NCBI GenBank assembly: GCA_027319585.1
Contig: DAHVMY010000059.1
Coordinates: forward strand, 1-8,226
Source of the DNA: AG-12 sp027319585
GTDB taxonomy: Bacteria; Chloroflexota; Dormibacteria; Aeolococcales; Bog-877
Length of the DNA stretch: 8,226 nt
Reading direction: 5' to 3'
The translations under genes and the position numbers were made by a program. The notes beneath the pieces were generated by a model that was not told the DNA's origin, did no database searches, and was given only the letters and a program-made list of their open reading frames with translations. Shown here piece by piece: positions 1 through 6,511 of the stretch (the stretch's first letter is position 1; each line of letters begins with the position of its first letter).

Positions 1-109
1 GTAGGCGCGGCGGCGACGGGCCCCAGTTCGCCCTTTGCCCCTCCCGATCGCCGATAGACTGAGGGTGCCACGAGGCCCGCTCGGGCCCCACCAACCGTCA
101 CCCGGGCCC
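1..109. other. Non-coding leader upstream of the P450
   Basis: GC-rich stretch before the P450 start codon. An open frame in the P450 frame reaches back to a TTG at 35, but its 25 extra codons are rich in Pro and Arg, include AGA and CGA codons, and do not resemble a P450 N-terminus, so I treat it as untranslated. A possible extended -10 (GATAGACT, 53-60) has no convincing -35 partner at normal spacing. A compact inverted repeat, GGCCCG-CT-CGGGCC (74-87), lies 22 nt before the ATG, but its 2-nt loop and the overall GC content make its significance doubtful. No clear Shine-Dalgarno sequence precedes the ATG at 110. Confidence 0.4.
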
Positions 110-1351
110 ATGATCACCTCAGACCGCAAGGCTCCCGCTGACCTCGGCTATCTCCCTGGCGACCCCTCATTCATCGCCGACCCGTATCCAGCGCTGGCCA
201 GGTTGCGCGAGGAGTTCCCGGTCATCTACGACGAGCCGACCCGGCAGTGGCTGATATCCCGCCACCGCGACGTGAACGCGCTCCTGCGAGACCGCCGGCT
301 GGGCCGCTCCTACCTGCACGTCGCGACCCATGAGGAGTGGGGCCGGGAGCCCCCGCCCGAGTGGCAGGCTCCGTTCTGGGAGCTGCTCTGGCCCCAGCTA
401 ATCGACCGCGAGCCGCCTGACCACACGCGCCTGCGCAGCCTGGTGCTGCGTGCCTTCACCCCCCGGGCGGTGGAGCGCATGAGGTCCCGGATCGAGCTCG
501 TGGTCACCACGCTCATCGATCGGGTCCGCCAGCTCGGGGAGTTCGACCTCATCGCCGACCTCATGGAGGAGCTCCCGGTCACGGTCATCGCCGACATGCT
601 GGGGATACCCGAGAGCGACCGGTCGCTGCTGCGTCCCTGGTCGGCGGAGATCACGCTCATGTTCGAGCTCAACCCCTCCTTGGACTACCAGCAGCGCGCG
701 ACCCGCGCCAGTGCGGAGTTCAGCGGGTACCTCCGCGAGCTGCTGCGCTCCCGGCAGGGGCGGGCGGCCCAGGACCTGCTGGCGGATCTCTCCCAGGCAG
801 CCGAGGCGGGAGACCGCCTGAGTGAGGATGAGCTGGTGGCCACCTGCGTGCTGCTGCTGAACGCCGGTCACGAGGCCTCCGTGAACGGCGCCGCGAACTC
901 GTGGTGGGCGCTGTTCCGCCATCCCGCCACACTCGCCCATCTGCGTGAGCGGGTTGATCTGGTGCCGACCGCGATCGAGGAGCTGCTGCGCTTCGACACC
1001 CCGGCTCCCATCTTCGAGCGGTGGGTGCTGGAGGACATCGAGGTGGAGGGGGTGAGGATCCCCCGGGGCCAGGAGGTGGCGCTGCTGTTCGCGGCCGCCA
1101 ACCGAGATCCGCGGGTGTTCCCGAACCCCGATCGGATCGTGCTCGACCGCGACCCCAATCCGTACCTCTCGTTCGGGGCCGGCATCCATTACTGTCTGGG
1201 AGCGCCGCTCGCCAAGCTCGAGTTCGACATCCTCTTCCGGCAGATGCTGGAGCGGATGCCCCATCTGGAGCTGGTCAGCGAACCGCGCTGGAAGCCCCGA
1301 TTCGTCCTCCGCGGACTGGAGGCCATCCGCGTCCACGACCACCCGCTGTGA
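110..1351 (+). CDS. Cytochrome P450 (soluble bacterial class)
   Basis: Haem-thiolate monooxygenase of 413 residues from the ATG at 110, the usual length for soluble bacterial P450s. The N-terminus has the DPSFIADPYPALARLRE pattern typical of actinobacterial CYPs, and there is no membrane anchor. The C-helix has EPPDHTRLRSLVLRAFTP. The I-helix reads LLNAGHEASVN, with Glu255 then Ala256-Ser257, so the usual oxygen-activating Thr is replaced by Ala, as in P450eryF. The K-helix ExxR is Glu291-Arg294. The haem loop FGAGIHYCLG spans residues 355-364 with Cys362 as the axial ligand. The substrate is unknown. P450s of this type normally need a ferredoxin and reductase, and neither is present here. 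The nucleoside hydrolase starts 37 nt downstream on the same strand, so co-transcription is plausible. A longer form from TTG 35 is possible but unlikely. Family assignment is secure; CYP subfamily and substrate cannot be read from the sequence. Confidence 0.93.
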   Translation: MITSDRKAPADLGYLPGDPSFIADPYPALARLREEFPVIYDEPTRQWLISRHRDVNALLRDRRLGRSYLHVATHEEWGREPPPEWQAPFWELLWPQLIDREPPDHTRLRSLVLRAFTPRAVERMRSRIELVVTTLIDRVRQLGEFDLIADLMEELPVTVIADMLGIPESDRSLLRPWSAEITLMFELNPSLDYQQRATRASAEFSGYLRELLRSRQGRAAQDLLADLSQAAEAGDRLSEDELVATCVLLLNAGHEASVNGAANSWWALFRHPATLAHLRERVDLVPTAIEELLRFDTPAPIFERWVLEDIEVEGVRIPRGQEVALLFAAANRDPRVFPNPDRIVLDRDPNPYLSFGAGIHYCLGAPLAKLEFDILFRQMLERMPHLELVSEPRWKPRFVLRGLEAIRVHDHPL

Positions 1352-1379
1352 CCCCCGCCGCGGGCGCTGTCCCGCTGTC

Positions 1380-1385
1380 AGGAGA
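1380..1385 (+). promoter_or_regulatory. Ribosome binding site of the nucleoside hydrolase
   Basis: AGGAGA ends 3 nt before the ATG at 1389. The spacing is short, but it is the only purine-rich match nearby and it supports this ATG. It lies in the 37-nt gap after the P450 stop, which has no visible terminator, consistent with a two-gene transcript. Confidence 0.5.
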
Positions 1386-1388
1386 CCC

Positions 1389-2339
1389 ATGACCGCCCAA
1401 CCGATCCTGCTCGACTGCGACACCGGCATCGACGACGCGCTCGCGATCCTGGACTTCACCGCGCGCGGCGGCGAGATCCTGGCGGTGGGCTCGGTCCACG
1501 GCAATGTCCCCGCCCCGATAGGGGCGCGCAACACCCTGAGGGTGCTGGAGATCGCCGGTCGGGAAGAGGTGCCCGTCTGCGTGGGGGCTCCTCGCCCGCT
1601 GGCGCAGCCGCTGATGACGGCCGAGCACGTTCATGGCCAAGACGGCCTCGGCAACACCAATCAGCCCCCACCGAGGCGCCAGGCCGGGGCGGGTTCTGCG
1701 GCCGAGCAGATCGTGCGGCTGGCCCACCAGAGGCCGCGCGAGTTCACCCTGGTCGCGATCGGCCCCCTCACCAACCTGGCGCTGGCTCTGCTGCTCGACC
1801 CGGAGTTGCCGACCCTGATCCCCGAGGTGGTCATCATGGGCGGGGCGGTGGAGGTGGCGGGCAACGTCAGCCCCACCGCCGAGGCCAACCTCTGGCATGA
1901 CCCGGAGGCGGCGCAGCTGGTTATAGAGGCCGACTGGAGGGTCACCCTGGTGACCCTGGACGCGACCATGCAGGCGCTGCTCACCCCCTCCGACCTGGAG
2001 GCGATCCTGAGCGCCACGACGCAGCGCTCCCGGTTCGCCTGGGCGATCCTGGATCACTACCTCACGGTCTACCAGCAGTGGCTGCCCGGCCGCACCTGCC
2101 CTCTGCACGACCCGCTGGCACTGGCATTGGTGCTGGACCCCGACCTCGCCACCTACCGGATGCTGCCCACCCAGATCGAGCTGCGCGGGGTGTCCACCAG
2201 GGGGGCCACCGTCTGCGACCGGCGCCAGGATCCGGCGGGACCGGCGGCGGAGCCAGGGTGGCGCATGGTCCGGTATCTCGACCAGCTGGATGTGGAGCGG
2301 TTCCGGGCGCTCTTCGTGGCCGGGATAACCGCCGGCTGA
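1389..2339 (+). CDS. Nucleoside hydrolase (inosine-uridine preferring family)
   Basis: N-ribohydrolase that would cleave nucleosides to free base plus ribose in the cytoplasm, without phosphate. At 316 residues it has normal family length. The N-terminal calcium and ribose site DCDTGIDDA holds Asp9, Asp11, Asp15 and Asp16 (family consensus DTDPGIDDA). Further family marks are the HGN at residues 37-39, HGQDGLG in the active-site loop, the block MGGAVEVAGNVSPTAEANLWHDPEAA at residues 150-175 in two adjoining parts, and the C-terminal His240-Asp241-Pro, equivalent to the catalytic His and calcium-binding Asp of the Crithidia enzyme. The usual Glu-Phe-Asn triplet reads Glu165-Ala166-Asn167. Purine, pyrimidine or broad specificity cannot be decided. 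It follows the P450 on the same strand and converges on the MFS gene. Its location beside cdd, deoA and deoC suggests a parallel salvage route. rih/iunH symbols are avoided because the subtype is unclear. Confidence 0.93.
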   Translation: MTAQPILLDCDTGIDDALAILDFTARGGEILAVGSVHGNVPAPIGARNTLRVLEIAGREEVPVCVGAPRPLAQPLMTAEHVHGQDGLGNTNQPPPRRQAGAGSAAEQIVRLAHQRPREFTLVAIGPLTNLALALLLDPELPTLIPEVVIMGGAVEVAGNVSPTAEANLWHDPEAAQLVIEADWRVTLVTLDATMQALLTPSDLEAILSATTQRSRFAWAILDHYLTVYQQWLPGRTCPLHDPLALALVLDPDLATYRMLPTQIELRGVSTRGATVCDRRQDPAGPAAEPGWRMVRYLDQLDVERFRALFVAGITAG

Positions 2340-2368
2340 GGGCCGGGCGGGGCCGCTGCCGCCAAGGA
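2340..2368. other. Short convergent intergenic gap
   Basis: The 29 nt separating the 3' ends of the nucleoside hydrolase (+) and the MFS gene (-). It can form a weak hairpin with stems GGCGG (2346-2350) and CCGCC (2359-2363) and an 8-nt loop, but no T-run follows on either strand. I cannot call a rho-independent terminator. Confidence 0.3.
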
Positions 2369-3712
2369 TCAGAGGCCGGCCGCGCCCGCCGCGGCATCGA
2401 GTCCGGCTCCCTGCCCGGTCTCGGCGCCGCGCCAGAACCAGGCGAGCGCGCCTGCGACCCCGATCACCCAGACCCCGACCGCGAACCAGGTGAACGAGTT
2501 GAGGCTCAGCCCCTGGGTCAGGTAGATGGTCGCGATGTAGAGGCCGACGCTGACAAAGCGGACCACGGCCGTGTAGGTGGCTCGGCGCCGCGTCTCCCAA
2601 ACCTCGCCCTGCAGGGTGGTGCTGGCCAGGAATTCGATGCCGAGGAAGACGTTCAGGACCACCAGCAGGGAGAAGAAGATGGGGATCGAGCTCCGCCAGG
2701 CCGGCGCCAGCACCGCGATCGCAACGCTCACCGCCAGGCAGCCCACGTAGCCGATCAGCAGCGTCAGCTTGCGGCTCCAGCGGTCGGCCCAGAAGGCGAG
2801 CAATCCTACCAGCAGCTCGGTGATGCCGGCCACCATCAGGATCGGCGCCGACAGCCTCGGGAGATGGTCGGGGCCCAGCACATAGGTCATGAGGCCGTAC
2901 CCGGCGGTGCCGGCGAAGATGGTGGCGCAGGTCGCGAAGAGCCGCAGCCCAAGGGGGGTGGTGGCGGCCACCCGCTCCGCCTGCGGGGATCCCTCCTCCG
3001 GCAGCTCTCGCTCCAGCAGTTGCTCTTTCGGGTAGTAGCGCCGGGCGACCGCGTCGGCCTGCGCCCGACGGCCGCGCGCCCGCAGCCAGCGCACCGACTC
3101 AGGGGTGTGCTGGCGGATCAGGAACAGGCAGAAGGTGACGAAGAGGAAGGCGCCCGCCACCGCCAGCCGCTCGGCCGCGATCCCGCCCCGGTCACCCAGG
3201 AGCGACATCCCGGCCAGGGTCAGGCCGCCGAGGTTGGCGGCGTTTATAGCCAGCATCATGGTCTTGCCGCGGTGCCGCGCGGGCATCACCTCGTGAGCGG
3301 TGACCAGAATCCCGTTCAGCTCGCCGCCGGAGGCGAACAGCATCACCGCCAGAAAGACCAGGATCAGCTGGTAGGAGGAGCTGAAGACGATGCCAACTCC
3401 GCCGACAAGGTAGAGCCCCAGGGTCGCGAAGAAGACCGGGCGACGCCCAACGCGGTCCGCGAGCGGACCCAGCGCCGCGATCCCCAGGATCTGCCAGATC
3501 GGGGACCAGGAGAGGAGCACCGAGCGCAGCACGACCGGGATGTGGACCCACGAGGTGGCGATGGTGGCGGTCCCGAAGACGTATGACTCCAGAAACATCC
3601 CGAGGAAGAAGGAGGAGAAGTTCCAGGAGTCGGTTGTGGTCCAGCGGGCCTCGCCCGGGTGCGCCGGGGCCGCCCCTTCGCCGGCTACCTCCACGAGGTT
3701 GCGGGGGCTCAA
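2369..3712 (-). CDS. MFS transporter, sugar-porter-like; candidate nucleoside or sugar importer
   Basis: Twelve-helix major facilitator permease of 447 residues, with hydrophobic segments at roughly 32-52, 66-81, 93-111, 115-138, 153-173, 183-199, 254-280, 288-307, 316-335, 341-365, 385-404 and 408-427. The loop 2-3 motif A is GPLADRVGRR (82-91), and a second copy, GLLAFWADRWSRK (303-315), follows helix 8. Sugar-porter hallmarks are Glu141-x2-Pro144-x3-Arg148-Gly149 after helix 4 and Pro204-Glu-Ser-x-Arg-Trp-Leu after helix 6, followed by a charged central loop. The start is a TTG at 3712, the first start after the deoA stop 30 nt upstream. GTG at codon 7 is an alternative, and the next ATG (codon 39) would cut into helix 1. 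It is the last gene of cdd-deoA-MFS, so uptake of nucleosides, deoxyribose or a related sugar is inferred from context, not shown by sequence. Confidence 0.88.
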   Translation of the reverse strand: MSPRNLVEVAGEGAAPAHPGEARWTTTDSWNFSSFFLGMFLESYVFGTATIATSWVHIPVVLRSVLLSWSPIWQILGIAALGPLADRVGRRPVFFATLGLYLVGGVGIVFSSSYQLILVFLAVMLFASGGELNGILVTAHEVMPARHRGKTMMLAINAANLGGLTLAGMSLLGDRGGIAAERLAVAGAFLFVTFCLFLIRQHTPESVRWLRARGRRAQADAVARRYYPKEQLLERELPEEGSPQAERVAATTPLGLRLFATCATIFAGTAGYGLMTYVLGPDHLPRLSAPILMVAGITELLVGLLAFWADRWSRKLTLLIGYVGCLAVSVAIAVLAPAWRSSIPIFFSLLVVLNVFLGIEFLASTTLQGEVWETRRRATYTAVVRFVSVGLYIATIYLTQGLSLNSFTWFAVGVWVIGVAGALAWFWRGAETGQGAGLDAAAGAAGL

Positions 3713-3742
3713 GGCGGACGGTGCCTCAGCCCCGGACCGGGC

Positions 3743-5047
3743 TCAGGCGAGGTCCTCGGGGCCGAGCCGCTCGAGGACCAGGGCCGGCGTCCCGATCGGG
3801 GAGTCCCCGATCCTAATCGCGCCCTCCAGCGCCTGCAGGGCGGACGGTATCCGGCTGCGGTCGTCGCCCTGAAGCTCCAGCAACGGATCCCCGCGCCGCA
3901 CAGCATCCCCCAAGCGGGCGTGGCAGATCACCCCCGCCACCGGGGAGACCGGGTCCTGGGGCCGGGCTCTGCCCGCGCCCAGCCGCCAGGCGGCGACCCC
4001 GACCGACCGCGCGTCCAGCCGCTGCAGGAATCCGTCGCGGTCGGCTCGGACGACGGCAAGCGACTCACCCTCAGGCAGGGCGGCGTCGGGGTCTCCTCCC
4101 TGAGCGCGGACCATCTCCGAGAACTTGGTCCAGGCCCGGCCGTCGGCGAGCGCGGCTTCCGGATCCTCGCGGATCCCCACCATCTGCAGCATCTCCCGCG
4201 CCTCCTCCAGCACCAGCTGGCGCAGGTCTGCGGGACCGCCGCCCCTCAGGATGGCGATCGCCTCGCGGACCTCGACGGCGTTGCCGACTGCCGTCCCCAG
4301 CGGAGAGTCGTGGGCGGTGAGCAGGGCCCTGGTCGTCACCTTGTGGGATCTGCCGATGCGGATCATGGTGAGGGCGAGCTGGCGCGCCTGAGCGAGATCC
4401 GCCATGAAGGCCCCGCTGCCCACCTTCACGTCCAGGAGCAGGCAGCCGGTTCCCTCCGCCACCTTCTTGGACATGATGGAGCTGGCGATGAGCGGGATCG
4501 ACTCCACGGTGCCGGTGACGTCCCGAAGGGCGTAGAGGCGGCGGTCCGCCGGTGCCAGCTCGGGGCTGGCGGCGCAGACGACGCACCCCACCTCGTCCAG
4601 AATCGCGATCATCTCCTCTGGGGAGAGCACCGAACGCCAGCCCGGGATCGACTCCAGCTTGTCCAGGGTTCCGCCGGTGTGCCCCAGCCCGCGGCCCGAC
4701 AGCTGCGGCACCGCCGCTCCGCAGGCCGCCACCAGCGGGACCAGCACCAGGGACACCTTGTCCCCGACCCCTCCCGTCGAATGTTTGTCGACCGAGGGGC
4801 GGGAGAGGCCGGTCAGGTCCTGGCGGATGCCGGAGGCGATCATGACACCGGTCCAAGCCTCCACCTCATTCGCGCTCATCCCCCGCCAGCAGATCGCCAT
4901 CAGGAGAGCTGCCATCTGAGCCTCCGCCACCTGGCCCGCCAGGTAGCCGTTGAGCACCAGCTCGATGTCATCGGTGGCCATCTCCTGCCCGCGGCGCTTG
5001 GCCAGGATCAGCTCCAGAGCCACGACCGCAGGGTCGGCGCCGCTCAT
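3743..5047 (-). CDS. deoA: Pyrimidine-nucleoside / thymidine phosphorylase
   Basis: Cytoplasmic homodimer-type enzyme that reversibly phosphorolyses thymidine, deoxyuridine or uridine to base plus (deoxy)ribose-1-phosphate. It is 434 residues, full length. The alpha domain carries the phosphate loop DKHSTGGVGDK (87-97) and the family signature SGRGLGHTGGTLDKLE (117-132). The catalytic stretch LYALRDVTGTVESIPLIASS (171-190) continues into IMSKK and supplies Arg175, Ser190 and Lys194, equivalent to Arg171, Ser186 and Lys190 of the E. coli enzyme. The C-terminal domain includes VAGVICHARLGDAVRRGDPL. The loop before PAD lacks the usual Gly-Gln and reads CAASPELAPAD. The ATG start overlaps the cdd stop as ATGA, so translation is probably coupled. 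The MFS gene follows after 30 nt. The sequence does not settle thymidine-specific versus broad pyrimidine activity (DeoA versus Pdp). Confidence 0.95.
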   Translation of the reverse strand: MSGADPAVVALELILAKRRGQEMATDDIELVLNGYLAGQVAEAQMAALLMAICWRGMSANEVEAWTGVMIASGIRQDLTGLSRPSVDKHSTGGVGDKVSLVLVPLVAACGAAVPQLSGRGLGHTGGTLDKLESIPGWRSVLSPEEMIAILDEVGCVVCAASPELAPADRRLYALRDVTGTVESIPLIASSIMSKKVAEGTGCLLLDVKVGSGAFMADLAQARQLALTMIRIGRSHKVTTRALLTAHDSPLGTAVGNAVEVREAIAILRGGGPADLRQLVLEEAREMLQMVGIREDPEAALADGRAWTKFSEMVRAQGGDPDAALPEGESLAVVRADRDGFLQRLDARSVGVAAWRLGAGRARPQDPVSPVAGVICHARLGDAVRRGDPLLELQGDDRSRIPSALQALEGAIRIGDSPIGTPALVLERLGPEDLA

Positions 5048-5460
5048 CCGTGGCGTCGGGCGAGTTCGGTGGCGTCGAAGGCGAAGGGCAGCAGCTCTCC
5101 GATCGTGACGGGCTCCGAGCCGGTGCCCTGGTCGATCAGAAGTCGCGGCCCCCCCTGTTCCAGAAGGAGCTGCCGGCAGCGGCCGCAGGGGGCCAGCGGC
5201 GCCCCGTCCTCGGTCACCACGCTGACCGCGATCAGCCGCTCAGCGCCGCCCGACCGGAGGGCCGAGACCAGCCCGCACTCGGCGCAGAGGGACAGCCCGT
5301 AGGAGGCGTTCTCGACGTTGCAGCCAGTGGCCATCCACCCCTTGTCCGTGAGCCCGGCGGCTCCCACGTGGAGCCGGGACCACGGCGCGAAGGCCCTGGT
5401 CGCCACCTGGCGGGCGGCCGCCCGCAGGGCCTCCCAGTCGATCTCATCCATCTGGGCCAC
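5044..5460 (-). CDS. cdd: Cytidine deaminase
   Basis: Zinc enzyme of the small homotetrameric class (138 residues) that converts cytidine and deoxycytidine to uridine and deoxyuridine, the substrates for the downstream phosphorylase. The zinc and catalytic motif is Cys59-Ala60-Glu61, with Glu61 as the proton shuttle, followed by Pro91-Cys92-Gly-Arg-Cys95-Arg-Gln, so the ligands are Cys59, Cys92 and Cys95. The substrate-binding NVENASYG occupies residues 48-55. The variant LCAECGLVSAL is the one common in actinobacterial cytidine deaminases. I chose the GTG at 5460 because a consensus Shine-Dalgarno sits 5 nt upstream of it; the in-frame ATG at 5451 would be too far away. The gene heads cdd-deoA-MFS and is divergent from deoC. 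Confidence 0.95.
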   Translation of the reverse strand: MAQMDEIDWEALRAAARQVATRAFAPWSRLHVGAAGLTDKGWMATGCNVENASYGLSLCAECGLVSALRSGGAERLIAVSVVTEDGAPLAPCGRCRQLLLEQGGPRLLIDQGTGSEPVTIGELLPFAFDATELARRHG

Positions 5461-5590
5461 GGCAAACCTCCTTCGACATCACGCGCCAGCGGCGCCCAAC
5501 CCGGTCGCCTGATCAGACTGCAGATCGTATCGGCAGCGGTGGGAATGCCGCCCCCGAGGCCGGAAGCTGGCGGTTCATAATCGTGAGCAG
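5461..5590. promoter_or_regulatory. Divergent cdd / deoC promoter region
   Basis: A 130-nt spacer between two divergent nucleoside-catabolic operons, so both promoters and any shared operator should lie here. Toward deoC, CATAAT (5576-5581) resembles a -10 box only 9 nt before the deoC ATG, and there is no good Shine-Dalgarno, so a leaderless or near-leaderless deoC transcript is possible. Toward cdd, TACGAT (5529-5524 on the minus strand) fits a TAnnnT -10. Neither has a clear TTGACA-like -35. The perfect 8-bp palindrome CTGATCAG (5509-5516), followed closely by CTGCAG (5518-5523), lies just downstream of the cdd -10, a plausible operator position. No known DeoR or CytR box is recognisable. 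Confidence 0.45.
5466..5473 (-). promoter_or_regulatory. Strong Shine-Dalgarno of cdd
   Basis: On the minus strand AAGGAGGT runs from 5473 to 5466, 5 nt before the GTG at 5460. It is a full anti-16S match and decides for GTG 5460 over ATG 5451. It is the strongest ribosome binding site in the window. Confidence 0.8.
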
Positions 5591-6511
5591 ATGAGCAGCT
5601 GGCCGGCTTCGATCACGCCTTCAACGGTCCCAGATCAGGTGGCGACTCTGGACCAGGTGGGGGTGGCGGCCCGAGCCCGGCTGTTCGCCAGCCGCTCTGT
5701 GAAGCGCAGCTCCAAACTCTTCGCCTGCAACCTCATCATCGCCTGCACCGACCTCACCACCCTGGAGGGGTCAGACACCAAAGGCCGGGTGGAGATGCTC
5801 TGCGCCAAGGCGCTTCATCCCCAGCCGGACGACCCCTCCATCCCGCCGGTCGCCGCGGTCTGCGTGTACCCGGCCCAGGCCGCGACGGCCCAGCGGCGGC
5901 TGCGGGGGAGTTCGGTGAAGGTGGCGGCGGTGGCGACGGGATTTCCCAGTGGCCAGGTGCCGACGAAGGTGAAGGTGGCCGAGGCGGAGATCGCGGCGCG
6001 GCACGCCCAGGAGATCGACATGGTGATGGATCGCGGCGCCTTCCTGGAGGGGCGGTACCGGGACGTGCAGAGCGAGATCGCGGCGGTCAAGGAGGCGATC
6101 AAGGACGGCCACCTGAAGGTCATCCTGGAGACCGGTGAGCTGGGGGGCCTGGATCAGGTCCGGCGGGCGAGCTGGCTGGCGATGGAGGCTGGCGCCGACT
6201 TCATCAAGACCTCCACCGGGAAGATCCAGCCCGCCGCCACCCTGGAGGTGGCCGTGGTGATGCTGGAGGCGATTCGCGACTTCGCCTGGGCGACCGGGAG
6301 AGAGGTCGGCTTCAAGCCCGCCGGGGGGATCCGCAACACCAAACAGGCGATCGCCTACCTGGTCGCGGTCAGCGAGATACTCGGTGATCGCTGGCTCACC
6401 CCGCAGCGGTTTCGCATCGGGGCATCGTCGCTGCTCAACGACGTGCTGATGCAGATCTACAAGGAGCGTTCCGGTGGCTACCAGTCCCCCGAAGACTTCA
6501 CCCAGGCCTGA
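5591..6511 (+). CDS. deoC: Deoxyribose-phosphate aldolase
   Basis: Class I aldolase that splits 2-deoxyribose-5-phosphate into acetaldehyde and glyceraldehyde-3-phosphate in the cytoplasm, the closing step of deoxynucleoside breakdown. It is 306 residues, the longer class typical of actinobacteria and eukaryotes. Visible signatures are LTTLEGSDT near residue 55, VKVAAVATGFPSG, and EIDMVMDRGAF with Asp143 in the place of E. coli Asp102. Lys176 in LKVILETGEL is the Schiff-base lysine (E. coli Lys167). Lys211 at the end of KTSTGK (206-211) corresponds to Lys201. GFKPAGGIRN and FRIGASSLLND, the phosphate-binding region, follow. The ATG at 5591 is the first in-frame start and lacks a strong Shine-Dalgarno. 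The 3' end overlaps the aldehyde dehydrogenase by 38 nt. The enzyme is complete with all catalytic residues. Confidence 0.96.
   Translation: MSSWPASITPSTVPDQVATLDQVGVAARARLFASRSVKRSSKLFACNLIIACTDLTTLEGSDTKGRVEMLCAKALHPQPDDPSIPPVAAVCVYPAQAATAQRRLRGSSVKVAAVATGFPSGQVPTKVKVAEAEIAARHAQEIDMVMDRGAFLEGRYRDVQSEIAAVKEAIKDGHLKVILETGELGGLDQVRRASWLAMEAGADFIKTSTGKIQPAATLEVAVVMLEAIRDFAWATGREVGFKPAGGIRNTKQAIAYLVAVSEILGDRWLTPQRFRIGASSLLNDVLMQIYKERSGGYQSPEDFTQA
6461..6466 (+). promoter_or_regulatory. Ribosome binding site of the aldehyde dehydrogenase, inside deoC
   Basis: AAGGAG within the deoC coding sequence lies 7 nt before the GTG at 6474. It fixes the start of the aldehyde dehydrogenase upstream of the deoC stop and indicates that ribosomes load while deoC is still being translated. 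Confidence 0.7.

Noticed and set aside
74..87. GGCCCG-CT-CGGGCC inverted repeat before the P450
   Set aside because: The 2-nt loop is too tight for a stable RNA hairpin, and such G/C palindromes are expected by chance at this GC content.
35..109. TTG start extending the P450 by 25 residues
   Set aside because: The extension has AGA and CGA codons, high Pro content, no ribosome binding site and no similarity to P450 N-termini. ATG 110 gives a typical start.
398..1534. Minus-strand open frames across the P450
   Set aside because: They run opposite a complete P450 with haem, ExxR and I-helix motifs, and have no recognisable motifs or ribosome binding site of their own.
2346..2363. Possible bidirectional terminator between the hydrolase and MFS genes
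   Set aside because: Only a 5-bp stem with an 8-nt loop and no T-tract on either strand.
2078..3586. Long + strand open frame opposite the MFS transporter
   Set aside because: Same shadow effect. The translation is rich in Gly, Arg, Asp and Gln with no domain, while the minus strand encodes a coherent 12-helix permease.
3659..5302. Long + strand open frame opposite deoA, cdd and the MFS start
   Set aside because: It is antisense to genes with clear catalytic motifs, its protein is a low-complexity Arg/Gly/Pro/Gln mix with no family resemblance, and such frames arise from GC-biased third positions.
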